NCBI GenBank assembly: GCA_900313185.1
Contig: OMQI01000151.1
Location: 1 to 12,416 of the forward strand
Direction of reading: 5' to 3'
DNA from: an uncultured Rhodospirillaceae bacterium
Lineage (GTDB): Bacteria > Pseudomonadota > Alphaproteobacteria > RF32 > CAG-239
DNA: 12,416 bases
Positions 1 through 6,603 of this stretch are shown here, in pieces. How positions within the stretch are numbered: the first letter of the stretch is position 1; each line of letters begins with the position of its first letter. Under the pieces are notes generated by a model. The model saw only the letters and a list, made by a program, of their open reading frames with translations. It ran no database searches and had not been told where the DNA came from. The translations under genes and the position numbers were made by a program.

Positions 1-150
1 ACCCACGGCGGTCGTGGTGAACAAAATACCATCAACGGTATGAAGAAAAAATGTGTCGAATGTAACTTTATCAGTAAAGGTTATATAAGTTATCGGGGAC
101 GTACTTGGGGAATTAACAGCTGGATTGAAAAAGCGTCCGCATTAAGATAA
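1..150 (+). CDS. C-terminal fragment of a flavodoxin-like protein (partial, starts before window)
   Basis: An open frame runs from the first base to a TAA at 148-150 and gives 49 residues, beginning THGGRGEQNTI and ending ASALR. The start lies outside the window. The THGG-G segment resembles the loop near the C-terminus of flavodoxin-family proteins (the 'pF.THGG.G' pattern), followed by a helix (NTINGMKKKC) and a strand, which fits the last part of a flavodoxin fold. Two cysteines (residues 18 and 21) sit in CVEC. The frame ends 40 bases before a perfect hairpin terminator, which supports it as a real rightward gene end. The flavodoxin call rests on a short stretch and is tentative; an unrelated oxidoreductase is possible. 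Confidence 0.45.
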   Translation, partial: THGGRGEQNTINGMKKKCVECNFISKGYISYRGRTWGINSWIEKASALR

Positions 151-190
151 AAAATGCTCTGTTAAATGAGTTTAATAATAAGGTATCAGA

Positions 191-215
191 AACTCCGCCA
201 TGGCGGAGTTTTTTT
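191..215 (+). terminator. Rho-independent terminator after the flavodoxin-like gene
   Basis: Bases 191-210 form a perfect 20-base palindrome (arms aactccgcca / tggcggagtt) followed directly by five T at 211-215. The GC-rich core and T run are typical of an intrinsic terminator. It lies 40 bases after the stop of the first gene and reads in its direction. Confidence 0.85.
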
Positions 216-216
216 G

Positions 217-245
217 TTGCAATATAGGCAAAAAAGAATTATAAG
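217..245 (+). promoter_or_regulatory. Candidate sigma-70-type promoter for the small gene at 306
   Basis: TTGCAA (217-222) and TATAAG (240-245) are separated by 17 bases, matching the -35/-10 consensus at 4 of 6 and 5 of 6 positions. Transcription would start near 252, just after the upstream terminator, leaving a leader of about 54 nt before ATG 306. This was judged by eye in AT-rich sequence, where chance matches are common. Confidence 0.4.
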
Positions 246-305
246 ACACTATCTTTTTGAATTATGAATAAATCATTATATGTATTACTTAAAACCAGAA
301 AGCTT

Positions 306-686
306 ATGAAAAAGATTTTATCACTTAAATTCTGCGGTACGGTTGAACACGTCAGTACAGATCGCAACGGTGCACACATTCGTTTATCGGCATACAAAAA
401 GTATGACCTGATTAACAATGTTAATATCGATTTATCACACAAAATTTGTGCTGATATCGGCTATTGGAACGGCTACGACTATGACAGTAAAATGGCAAGA
501 ACTATCCGTAGCCTTAAAGAGGGAGACCATATTGCCGTATCCATTGAAAGAAACAAAGGTCTTTTCGGCAACGTGGAAGAAAAAGTCAGTGTTGAAAACT
601 ACACCATTGAAGGCTACGAACACTTGAGCGAAGCCCAAGACTTGTCGGCTTTCAAAAATCCCAAAAATGAGATTCATGAGCATTGA
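306..686 (+). CDS. Hypothetical protein, 126 residues, unknown family
   Basis: I do not recognise this protein. The open frame can begin at ATG 264, but that start has no purine-rich site and would fall about 12 nt from the predicted transcription start. ATG 306 is preceded by a weak cagaaag and opens as MKKILSLKF, so it is preferred (126 residues rather than 140). There is no signal peptide or membrane segment. The sequence alternates short hydrophobic strands with charged turns, and a KEGDHIAVSIERNKG stretch near the middle followed by VENYTIEGYEHL suggests a small beta-rich, perhaps OB-like, fold; this is inference only. The C-terminus is charged and histidine-containing (EIHEH). It is a single-gene unit, bounded by a terminator on each side, and convergent with def. 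It is shorter than many chance frames, but the start and terminator placement support it being real. Confidence 0.65.
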   Translation: MKKILSLKFCGTVEHVSTDRNGAHIRLSAYKKYDLINNVNIDLSHKICADIGYWNGYDYDSKMARTIRSLKEGDHIAVSIERNKGLFGNVEEKVSVENYTIEGYEHLSEAQDLSAFKNPKNEIHEH

Positions 687-690
687 AAAG

Positions 691-728
691 CAAAACCTCC
701 CGAAAAGCGGGAGGTTTTGTTTTTTTTT
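691..728 (+). terminator. Strong Rho-independent terminator between convergent genes
   Basis: A 12-base perfect stem (691-702 caaaacctcccg with 708-719 cgggaggttttg) encloses a 5-base loop (703-707), followed by nine T at 720-728. It lies 5 bases after the stop of the small rightward gene. On the other strand the same stem follows the def stop at 736 and is followed by a shorter U-rich stretch (GCUUUUC), so it may also end the leftward operon, less efficiently. Confidence 0.9.
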
Positions 729-735
729 AGAAACT

Positions 736-1275
736 TTAATCCTTCTTTTTACCACGTTCTTTATCTTCACGATATTTGCTCAATTTATTCAATAATCTGG
801 TGCGCTTCAAACGGCTCAAATGATCTATATACAACACACCGTCAAGATGATCTATTTCATGTTGCAATATTATCGCCAATAAATCGTCAGCCAAAATTTC
901 TTGTTCATTACCGTTATAATCAATATAGTGAACCCGAACCTTTTCGTGACGTTCAACTTCGGCTCTCTGTTCCGGCAACGACAGGCACCCTTCGTTAAAC
1001 AGCACCATTTCATCGGAACGCCAAATAATTTCCGGATTTACCAGAAACATCGGACGACGTGCCGATTTATCTTCATCGCTGGGGTTATCATCTAGCACGA
1101 TAATTCTTTTAGTAACGCCAACCTGAGGAGCAGCCAAACCGCACCCCTTATCCACATACATTGTTTCTAACATATCGTCTAAAAAACGACGCAACTCATC
1201 ATCCACTTTGCCGACTTTTTCACATTTCTGCCGCAAAACTTCATCCGGATATTCGTATAACTTCAGCACTGCCAT
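736..1275 (-). CDS. def: Peptide deformylase
   Basis: This cytoplasmic metalloenzyme removes the formyl group from the N-terminal methionine of new proteins. All three family motifs are present: GCGLAAPQ (44-51), EGCLSLP (95-101) with metal ligand C97, and QHEIDH (138-143) with ligands H139 and H143 and catalytic E140. These bind a single metal ion, usually Fe2+ in bacteria. Its 179 residues match the usual length, with a basic and acidic tail after residue 155. The start at 1275 is 3 bases after the nusB stop, and there is no other upstream start, so translation is probably coupled. It is the last gene of the leftward hydrogenase-murF-nrdR-nusB-def train, just before the shared terminator. 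Def is often beside fmt; here it is not. Confidence 0.97.
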   Translation of the reverse strand: MAVLKLYEYPDEVLRQKCEKVGKVDDELRRFLDDMLETMYVDKGCGLAAPQVGVTKRIIVLDDNPSDEDKSARRPMFLVNPEIIWRSDEMVLFNEGCLSLPEQRAEVERHEKVRVHYIDYNGNEQEILADDLLAIILQHEIDHLDGVLYIDHLSRLKRTRLLNKLSKYREDKERGKKKD

Positions 1276-1278
1276 ATC

Positions 1279-1767
1279 TTACAACCTAACCGTATGTGCA
1301 ATTTGATCCAACAGTGCATTTATCATTTTAGGTTCATTTTTACTGAAAAATGCATAAGCTAAATCAACATATTCCTGAATTAAAACTTTAACATCAACGT
1401 CGGTAGTAGAAGTAATCTCATAAACGGCGCTTAACAACAACGATTGCATCATAGCATTCATTTTGTCATACGACCACTCGCCGTGCAAAAATTCATTAAG
1501 TGATTTTTCCAAATCTTCTTTGTGCGACTGCACCCCTCTCACCAATTTTTCATAGTATTCGGTATCAATCGGCCCTAACTCAACAAACTTCTCTTCATCT
1601 TCGTTTTGCCCATCTACAATAGCCACTCTGCCGACTTTACCTTGCACAAAATCCTCAATTACCTCATCTACCGGCAGATTGCTCAAGGCAATCATATAAT
1701 TTGCCTGCACAAGAGCCAATCTTGCGCTCGATTTCATCTTGATTTTAGGAGATATAAACTTACTCAT
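1279..1767 (-). CDS. nusB: Transcription antitermination factor NusB
   Basis: NusB is a small all-helical RNA-binding protein which, with NusE (S10), binds boxA in rRNA leaders and supports processive rRNA transcription. The 162-residue product has the family N-terminal helix (SSARLALVQANYM, about 13-25) and the conserved C-terminal segment VLIQEYVDLAYAFFSKNEPKMINALLDQIA, typical of alphaproteobacterial NusB, where EYVD.A.AFF and N..LD are hallmarks. A loop at about 45-68 is rich in acidic residues, as in alphaproteobacterial homologues. A GAGGA ribosome site lies within the last codons of nrdR, and the nrdR stop is 1 base from this start. The usual neighbours ribD, ribE and ribH are absent between nrdR and nusB. 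Confidence 0.93.
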   Translation of the reverse strand: MSKFISPKIKMKSSARLALVQANYMIALSNLPVDEVIEDFVQGKVGRVAIVDGQNEDEEKFVELGPIDTEYYEKLVRGVQSHKEDLEKSLNEFLHGEWSYDKMNAMMQSLLLSAVYEITSTTDVDVKVLIQEYVDLAYAFFSKNEPKMINALLDQIAHTVRL

Positions 1768-1768
1768 T

Positions 1769-2257
1769 TTATTTATCCTCTATGTTATTATCTTTGTTAT
1801 CGGCAGTCAATTTTTCAATAGTTGCCACAAAATCTTTCAAATCGTTTAAGCTGCGGAAATCTTTATATACCGAAGCGAAACGAATGTATGCGATATTATC
1901 CAAATGCGACAAAGCCTCCATTACCCATTCGCCAATGGTGGTGGTGGTAATTTCGGTTTCTCCCGAGCTTTCAAAACGACGTTGCAACGAGTTTACAATT
2001 TTTTCGACTCGCTCTGAAGATATAGGACGTTTACGAACCGCAAGTGATATTGATTTGGCCAATTTATCCCTATCAAAAAGTGTTTTTTCGCCATTTTTCT
2101 TAATCACTATCAACTCACGAAGCTGTACTCTTTCAAAAGTGGTAAAACGTGAACCGCACTCCGGACATTCACGCCTGCGACGCACCGAAGTATTATCATC
2201 GGTGTTGCGTGAATCTTTTACTTGAGTCTCTTCACATCCGCAAAATGGACATTTCAT
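1769..2257 (-). CDS. nrdR: Transcriptional repressor NrdR
   Basis: NrdR represses ribonucleotide reductase genes when dATP/ATP status signals sufficient dNTPs. The 162-residue protein has the N-terminal zinc ribbon with C3, C6, C31 and C34 (CPFC ... CPEC), the basic RRRRECPECG segment that contacts DNA, and an ATP-cone domain at about 46-136 beginning IVIKKNGEKTLFDRDKLAKS. Length and order match the family. Its ATG overlaps the murF stop as ATGA (2254-2257), with an AAGGA site upstream within the murF end, so it is likely translationally coupled to murF. The C-terminal tail is acidic and asparagine-rich. No convincing NrdR box was seen in the window, so its targets lie elsewhere. Confidence 0.97.
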   Translation of the reverse strand: MKCPFCGCEETQVKDSRNTDDNTSVRRRRECPECGSRFTTFERVQLRELIVIKKNGEKTLFDRDKLAKSISLAVRKRPISSERVEKIVNSLQRRFESSGETEITTTTIGEWVMEALSHLDNIAYIRFASVYKDFRSLNDLKDFVATIEKLTADNKDNNIEDK

Positions 2258-3582
2258 TTCATTTTTCCTTGTCTCAAAAGTTCTTCGGTTATTTTATAAA
2301 CCTGAGAGGAGTATCTGGCTCCCTTTATAAGTACGGTATCGCCGTTTTGCAAGAGTTTATTTAATAAAAACTCGGCAACTCCGTCCTTTGTATCAAAATA
2401 ATACTGTTCTTTATCTGTCGGTAACTGTGCCAACATATCTTTTGTTTCCGGACAAACGCCTATCACAATATCAATATTACTTTGTGCCAAAACCTGCCCT
2501 ACTTCCTTATGACGTGCTTGGCTTGTTTCTCCCAGTTCGGCCATTTTACCCAACACGGCAATTTTACGACCTTTACTTTGCATTTTATTCAAATTGTTGA
2601 TTGCCATAATCATTGCTTCCGGTTGTCCGGAATAACTGTCATCAATCAATGTATAAGAGCCGTTTGGCATGTTAAGAGTATGACGTTTACCACGTCCCTC
2701 CAGTGCTCCGAAATCTTTTATATATGATGCGGCTTTTTGCACATCTAACCCCAAAGCCTCAATAACTCTCAGAGCGCACCAAGCATTATATTGATATTGT
2801 TCCCCTTCTTCCTGTGTGATAAATTCAGCTTTTGGATGATTATTCTTACCGAAGGTTATAATATTTGGCGTATATTTTTTAGCAATTTCCTGCAACAGCG
2901 AAGCAAAATTGGTATCTTCATTAATAATAGCGGTCCCTTTATCTGAAATACCTTCGAATATTTCCGCTTTGGCACGGGCAATTCCTTCAAAATTTTCAAA
3001 AAACTCAATATGCATCGGATATACGTTGGTGATAATGGCTATATCAGGCTTAACCAAACCGGTCAAATAGGATATTTCGCCTTTTGAACTCATTCCCATT
3101 TCAATCACCGCATAACGTGCATTCATATCCATCTCGCACAAACTTTGCGGAACGCCCACCGCATTATTGTGATTTCCTTTGGTGGCATACGTTGGAGCAT
3201 ATTTAGAAAGCAAAAAGGCTATTTCTTCTTTTGTGGTAGTTTTTCCGGCACTTCCGGTTAAACCAATTACCGTTCCTTTAAATAAACTGCGATTATATGC
3301 ACCTATTTTACCATAAGCCTCCAAGGTATCAGCAACAACTAACTGATGCTCTTGCGGAACATCATCGAGCAAATGGTCAACCACCGCCAACGGACAACCT
3401 GCTCTGATAACATCTTTCACAAAATTATGCGCATCAAATCTTTCGCCTTTAATGGCTATAAACAACGAAGTAGATGTAACTTTTCGGCTGTCGGTTGAAA
3501 TATTATCAATCACAACATTTGCAACTTTATCCGCCTCACAACCTAAAATCTGCGCCAATTTCAGTGATGTTATTTTTTCCAT
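2254..3582 (-). CDS. murF: UDP-MurNAc-tripeptide:D-Ala-D-Ala ligase MurF
   Basis: MurF is the cytoplasmic ATP-dependent Mur ligase that adds D-Ala-D-Ala to UDP-MurNAc-tripeptide, the last soluble peptidoglycan precursor step. Visible are an N-terminal Mur domain with STDSRKV (29-35) and FIAIKGERFDAHNF, the P-loop GLTGSAGKTT (107-116), KGNHNN (135-140), EMGMSSKGEI (161-170) and the Mg-site segment NVYPMHIEFF (186-195). The C-terminal domain has DDSYSGQPEAM (314-324), where the family usually has DDSYNANP, and KGARYSS (420-426), where KGSR is usual. The 442 residues are a little short. The stretch between FGKNN (244-248) and the YNAWCAL helix (about 265) is only about 16 residues, while many MurF proteins have about 50 there, so a sheet region of the central domain appears shortened. 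The start is 1 base after the hydrogenase stop; the end overlaps nrdR by 4 bases. Confidence 0.95.
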   Translation of the reverse strand: MEKITSLKLAQILGCEADKVANVVIDNISTDSRKVTSTSLFIAIKGERFDAHNFVKDVIRAGCPLAVVDHLLDDVPQEHQLVVADTLEAYGKIGAYNRSLFKGTVIGLTGSAGKTTTKEEIAFLLSKYAPTYATKGNHNNAVGVPQSLCEMDMNARYAVIEMGMSSKGEISYLTGLVKPDIAIITNVYPMHIEFFENFEGIARAKAEIFEGISDKGTAIINEDTNFASLLQEIAKKYTPNIITFGKNNHPKAEFITQEEGEQYQYNAWCALRVIEALGLDVQKAASYIKDFGALEGRGKRHTLNMPNGSYTLIDDSYSGQPEAMIMAINNLNKMQSKGRKIAVLGKMAELGETSQARHKEVGQVLAQSNIDIVIGVCPETKDMLAQLPTDKEQYYFDTKDGVAEFLLNKLLQNGDTVLIKGARYSSQVYKITEELLRQGKMK

Positions 3583-3583
3583 T

Positions 3584-5026
3584 TTATTTCTCTATATCCG
3601 CACTTGCTTTAACATAATTTTCGACTAACAATGCGCCTTTTTTAGCCATACACATTGTACCGGGACCGGCAATACAACCGCCTTCACAACACATAACTTC
3701 AAGCATATTTATATCGGCAGGTGCCGCCACTGCATAACGTTTAAGTTTTTTAACTGCTTCCGGATTTAACCCGTCTATACGCTCCGGCTTATATTCAGCT
3801 TTATCACCTACCACAAAAGCCACCGCACCGGCAACTCCGCCCGAAATAGGATAACGACGTCCCTGAGCCGAAGATTCTACCGCAAACGAATCAGCTTGCA
3901 TTTCTGCAACTTTAATTCCGGCAGCATCAAACAATGCCTGTGTTTCTTCAAATACCAAAACGCAATCAACATTCGGATTCTTTTCAGCTTCCAAGCGTTT
4001 GGCCAAACACGGACCGACAAACACCGCCACACAATCCGGCCATTGTTTTTTAACAATCTCGGCAATATAATACATCGGACTGCCGGAATTTGAAACATAT
4101 GGTTTAATTTCCGGAATATGTTTATCTACTGCAGCCATCCACGCCGGACAACAAGAAGTGGTCATAAATTTAGCCCCCTCTTCCATACGCTCGATAAATT
4201 CGGCTGCTTCGGTTCTGGTGGTAACATCGGCACCTTGCGCCACTTCAACAACTTCATCAAAGCCGAGCTTTTTGAATGCCGCAATAACTTTACCCAAATC
4301 GTTACCGAATTGTCCGATAACCGCCGGTGCAAGCATTGCTACCGTTTTTTTGCTTTTATCCTTGATTGCTTTTAATACATCAATAATTTGTGAATTATGC
4401 ACAATCGCCCCAAACGGACAGGAAAGCAAACATTTACCGCACGAAATACATTTGTTATAGTCAATATGTTCAAAGCCGTTTTCATCTTTACTTATAGCTC
4501 CGACCGGACAAGCATCTTCACACGGCACCGGAGCCTTGTTAATGGCACTATACGGGCAATTGCCGTGACAAATTCCGCACTTTATGCATAAATCCTGATT
4601 TATCGAAGCTTTTTCACCAACCGTAATGGCTTTTTTAGGACAATTGGCTTCACAAGGGCGTGCATAGCAACCACGGCACATATCGGTAACCGTATAACGC
4701 GTCTTCATACAAGCAGCACAAGCCGACGGCATAACCGACACCGTAGCAATTTCCGGCTTACTTCTTTTCAGAGCCTTTTCCGCCATATCAGAAAGAGGAA
4801 CCTTTGTATCTGTCTCACAAGGAGTATATCCCATTGCAGCCAAACATTGTTCTTTAACCACCTGACGGTCACGTTCAAGCGAACCACGCATTACTCTTGC
4901 ACCATCCGGAACAATAGTATTGACAACATTATCAATATCGGTAAAATCATTTTCCAAAAAGCTCTTGGCCACTTGCGTTAAAACGTTCATCCGCAAGAAA
5001 GCTGCGTTGTTTTTCGGGTTAAGCAT
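3584..5026 (-). CDS. Group B monomeric [FeFe]-hydrogenase
   Basis: This protein should catalyse reversible H2 oxidation or proton reduction at an H-cluster. Its 480 residues show a group B-type N-terminal helical region (1-95) with the family-like segment LERDRQVVKEQCLAAMGY (50-67). A cysteine-rich region follows: C103/C106, C117/C120/C125/C129, C147/C150/C153/C157, C169/C173 and C193/C196/C199/C203, enough for three or four [4Fe-4S] clusters. The H-cluster domain has L1 TSCCPAW (290-296; C293 ligand, C292 the proton-transfer position), L2 VGPCLAKR (337-344; C340, K343) and L3 MCCEGGCIAGPG (445-456; C447, C451). GPC instead of MPC in L2 and the form of L3 favour group B over group A. A good ribosome site (AAAGGA, 5033-5038) precedes ATG 5026. 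It is the first gene of a five-gene train and is 1 base from murF. Maturases HydE, HydF and HydG are not in the window. Confidence 0.93.
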   Translation of the reverse strand: MLNPKNNAAFLRMNVLTQVAKSFLENDFTDIDNVVNTIVPDGARVMRGSLERDRQVVKEQCLAAMGYTPCETDTKVPLSDMAEKALKRSKPEIATVSVMPSACAACMKTRYTVTDMCRGCYARPCEANCPKKAITVGEKASINQDLCIKCGICHGNCPYSAINKAPVPCEDACPVGAISKDENGFEHIDYNKCISCGKCLLSCPFGAIVHNSQIIDVLKAIKDKSKKTVAMLAPAVIGQFGNDLGKVIAAFKKLGFDEVVEVAQGADVTTRTEAAEFIERMEEGAKFMTTSCCPAWMAAVDKHIPEIKPYVSNSGSPMYYIAEIVKKQWPDCVAVFVGPCLAKRLEAEKNPNVDCVLVFEETQALFDAAGIKVAEMQADSFAVESSAQGRRYPISGGVAGAVAFVVGDKAEYKPERIDGLNPEAVKKLKRYAVAAPADINMLEVMCCEGGCIAGPGTMCMAKKGALLVENYVKASADIEK

Positions 5027-5130
5027 AAAAAATCCTTTCGTTAGTCCTTAAAATATGGGGGCAAGATATAGCAACTCTTTATAAAATGCAACAGATTTTT
5101 ACTTTATTGAAAATCATTTTATTTTGCATA
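5027..5130 (-). promoter_or_regulatory. 104-base gap holding the likely promoter of the hydrogenase-murF-nrdR-nusB-def operon
   Basis: This is the only gap between the two leftward gene trains. Read leftward it contains a TATAAA (5078-5083) and a TATATC (5065-5070), the latter 15 bases from a TTGCAT (5086-5091). Either could be a -10 element, giving a leader of about 35-45 nt before ATG 5026. The -35 matches are weak. An AAAGGA ribosome site lies at 5033-5038. No clear terminator follows the membrane-protein gene, so read-through from the upstream train is possible. Confidence 0.35.
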
Positions 5131-5835
5131 TTATGCCGACTTTTTTTCTTCTTGCAACCACTTGTTAACTCCGTAGTTTACAGCAAACAGAATAACAAAT
5201 GTTATCACAATTGATATGTTATATCCTATAATCAGAGTTAAAGCCGAAACGCCGATATACGCAAATGTATTAATTCTTAAGGTTTGCGCAAAACTGTTTG
5301 CAAATAATCCTTTCAATGCCCAATGCATAGCCAATGAATACAATCCGATTGCTGCTGCCGCAAATACCAAAAAGAAAATGAAAACGGTGCAGAAAATATA
5401 AATTCCGGCTTTACTCACAATTATTTGTCCCGCATCGTGCAGAATTTCTTCATCTATTGTCATATCCGGAATGTCTTTCAGTGAGGTTATTTTCATTTCT
5501 CTTGAAGAAACCACATAAACATATTTACGGCTCACATACAAACCTTCATCTTTCAATGCTGAAGTTTCAAACTCTTCAGCTCTGGTATCCAACACAACCT
5601 TACGCACATTGTTATCAGAACCGTATGTCCGACTGATTATCGTATCCTTAGGAGCCACAATTTCACCGCCGGAAAATGTTATCGGCAAAAAGCCGGCAAG
5701 TTCTTGTTCCACAATCGGAGCTGCTTGTTCAACAAACTTGGTTCCGATACCGGTTCCAAACATTGCCACAATCAAACTGTAAATAACCAGAGCAAGCGCT
5801 CCCATCCATTTTTTATACAATAAAATATCTTTCAT
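5131..5835 (-). CDS. DUF1189-like membrane protein, 234 residues
   Basis: A predicted membrane protein of unknown function. From M1 at 5835 it has one membrane segment near residues 12-31, a large polar region (about 32-140) probably outside the cytoplasm, and then three hydrophobic segments near 143-167, 188-204 and 205-222, ending in a charged QEEKKSA tail. The loop pattern (FLPITFSGGEIVAP, VVLDTRAEE, GLYVSRKYVYV, LKDIPDMTIDEEIL) resembles DUF1189 proteins, which share this four-segment layout; I judge this by pattern only. An upstream ATG at 5853 is possible, but the ribosome site GAAAGGAA (5841-5848) fits the ATG at 5835, so that start is chosen. It follows hdaA by 21 bases and is the last gene of the upstream train. 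A function in envelope biology is only suggested by position. Confidence 0.7.
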   Translation of the reverse strand: MKDILLYKKWMGALALVIYSLIVAMFGTGIGTKFVEQAAPIVEQELAGFLPITFSGGEIVAPKDTIISRTYGSDNNVRKVVLDTRAEEFETSALKDEGLYVSRKYVYVVSSREMKITSLKDIPDMTIDEEILHDAGQIIVSKAGIYIFCTVFIFFLVFAAAAIGLYSLAMHWALKGLFANSFAQTLRINTFAYIGVSALTLIIGYNISIVITFVILFAVNYGVNKWLQEEKKSA

Positions 5836-5840
5836 ATTTT

Positions 5841-5848
5841 TTCCTTTC
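5841..5848 (-). promoter_or_regulatory. Ribosome binding site that sets the start of the DUF1189-like gene
   Basis: Read leftward, GAAAGGAA ends 5 bases before ATG 5835. It lies inside the longer open frame that begins at ATG 5853, which lacks its own site, so the inner start is preferred. Confidence 0.6.
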
Positions 5849-5856
5849 AACATTGA

Positions 5857-6603
5857 TTAATATTCGCCAAATAAATCAGGTTCTTTGTTTTCCTTATCTG
5901 CCAGTTGTTCCATAGCTTTTTTAACTATATTATAGTTAACTGAGCTTTGATACGCCAATGATAACTCGTCAATTTCCTTTACCAAATCACGAACATAAGC
6001 AAAAGAACGTTGAGTATTATTGATAATATAAGTCAAAATGTCTTGTCCGATAATAATCTGCCTGTCATTAAACAACTTAGCAATCAACATTTGCAACATC
6101 ATATCATCGGGCTCAGAAATAGCCACGCTCGGCAACATATTCAATCTTGTCTGCAAATCAGGTAATGAAAAGTGTAACGAATTTGCCGGTTTTTCCGCCG
6201 TCCATAACATATACTTTCCTTCTTCGTTAAATATGTTGAACAAATGAAACAAAGCTTCATCATTGTGTCGTGGGTATAAATTTTCCACCACAATACATTG
6301 GTTCTCATTTGCCAAGCGTTTAACATTGCGAGAATTTATCTGTTCTGCCGATATAATAGTGACATTCTTAGGCTGATATTCATTCTGCACCTTATCGACG
6401 AACAGATGAGCTAAATGAGACTTTCCGCACCCTTTCGGACCGTATATCAGCATTCCGCAAGCAAGCCAATTCGGCCAAGAATCTAACATTTCATAGGCTT
6501 GATGATTGCATTTGGAAACCATAAAATCCTCACGCCCCATATAATTATGCGGTTCAAAACCAAACGGCAATTGCCTTAATCTGTCATCTGCGTTGTCCGT
6601 CAT
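5857..6603 (-). CDS. hdaA: HdaA/Hda-type regulator of DnaA (AAA+ protein)
   Basis: Hda-type proteins bind the DNA polymerase sliding clamp and stimulate ATP hydrolysis by DnaA, preventing re-initiation of replication. The 248-residue product has an N-terminal clamp-binding-like motif QLPFGF (11-16), Walker A GPKGCGKS (55-62), a Walker B position reading CIVVEN (103-108) where the second acidic residue is replaced by Asn, sensor I around LWTAEKPA (133-140), the arginine-finger segment LPDLQTRL (147-154, R153) and sensor II RSFAYVRDLVKEID (199-212). It lacks the DnaA N-terminal and DNA-binding domains, which separates it from DnaA itself. The C-terminus EPDLFGEY carries a second DLF element like clamp motifs. 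The start overlaps the cckA stop as ATGA. A DnaA-like paralogue of other function is possible, but the N-terminal motif favours HdaA. Confidence 0.85.
   Translation of the reverse strand: MTDNADDRLRQLPFGFEPHNYMGREDFMVSKCNHQAYEMLDSWPNWLACGMLIYGPKGCGKSHLAHLFVDKVQNEYQPKNVTIISAEQINSRNVKRLANENQCIVVENLYPRHNDEALFHLFNIFNEEGKYMLWTAEKPANSLHFSLPDLQTRLNMLPSVAISEPDDMMLQMLIAKLFNDRQIIIGQDILTYIINNTQRSFAYVRDLVKEIDELSLAYQSSVNYNIVKKAMEQLADKENKEPDLFGEY

Noticed and set aside
162..175. CtrA box (TTAA-N7-TTAA)
   Set aside because: The spacing is 6, not 7, and it lies between a stop codon and a terminator rather than at a promoter.
246..261. NrdR box starting ACACTAT
   Set aside because: Only the first half matches; the second half lacks the GTGT arm, and no partner box or reductase gene is nearby.
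264..305. Upstream start ATG 264 for the small unknown gene
   Set aside because: There is no ribosome site and the start would be almost at the predicted transcript start.
717..1095. Rightward open frames opposite def
   Set aside because: They are antisense shadows of peptide deformylase, and the first begins inside the terminator T run.
3877..4591. Open frames on both strands within the hydrogenase gene
   Set aside because: They overlap a gene with clear family motifs throughout, and have no recognisable domains or ribosome sites.
5107..5119. FNR-like site (TTGA...TCAT) in the hydrogenase promoter region
   Set aside because: The half sites are 3 bases apart, while an FNR site needs 6 between TTGA and TCAA; the match is chance in AT-rich sequence.
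5126..5136. Short palindrome gcata-t-tatgc at the stop of the DUF1189-like gene as a terminator
   Set aside because: The stem is only 5 pairs, AT-rich, and no U run follows in the leftward direction.
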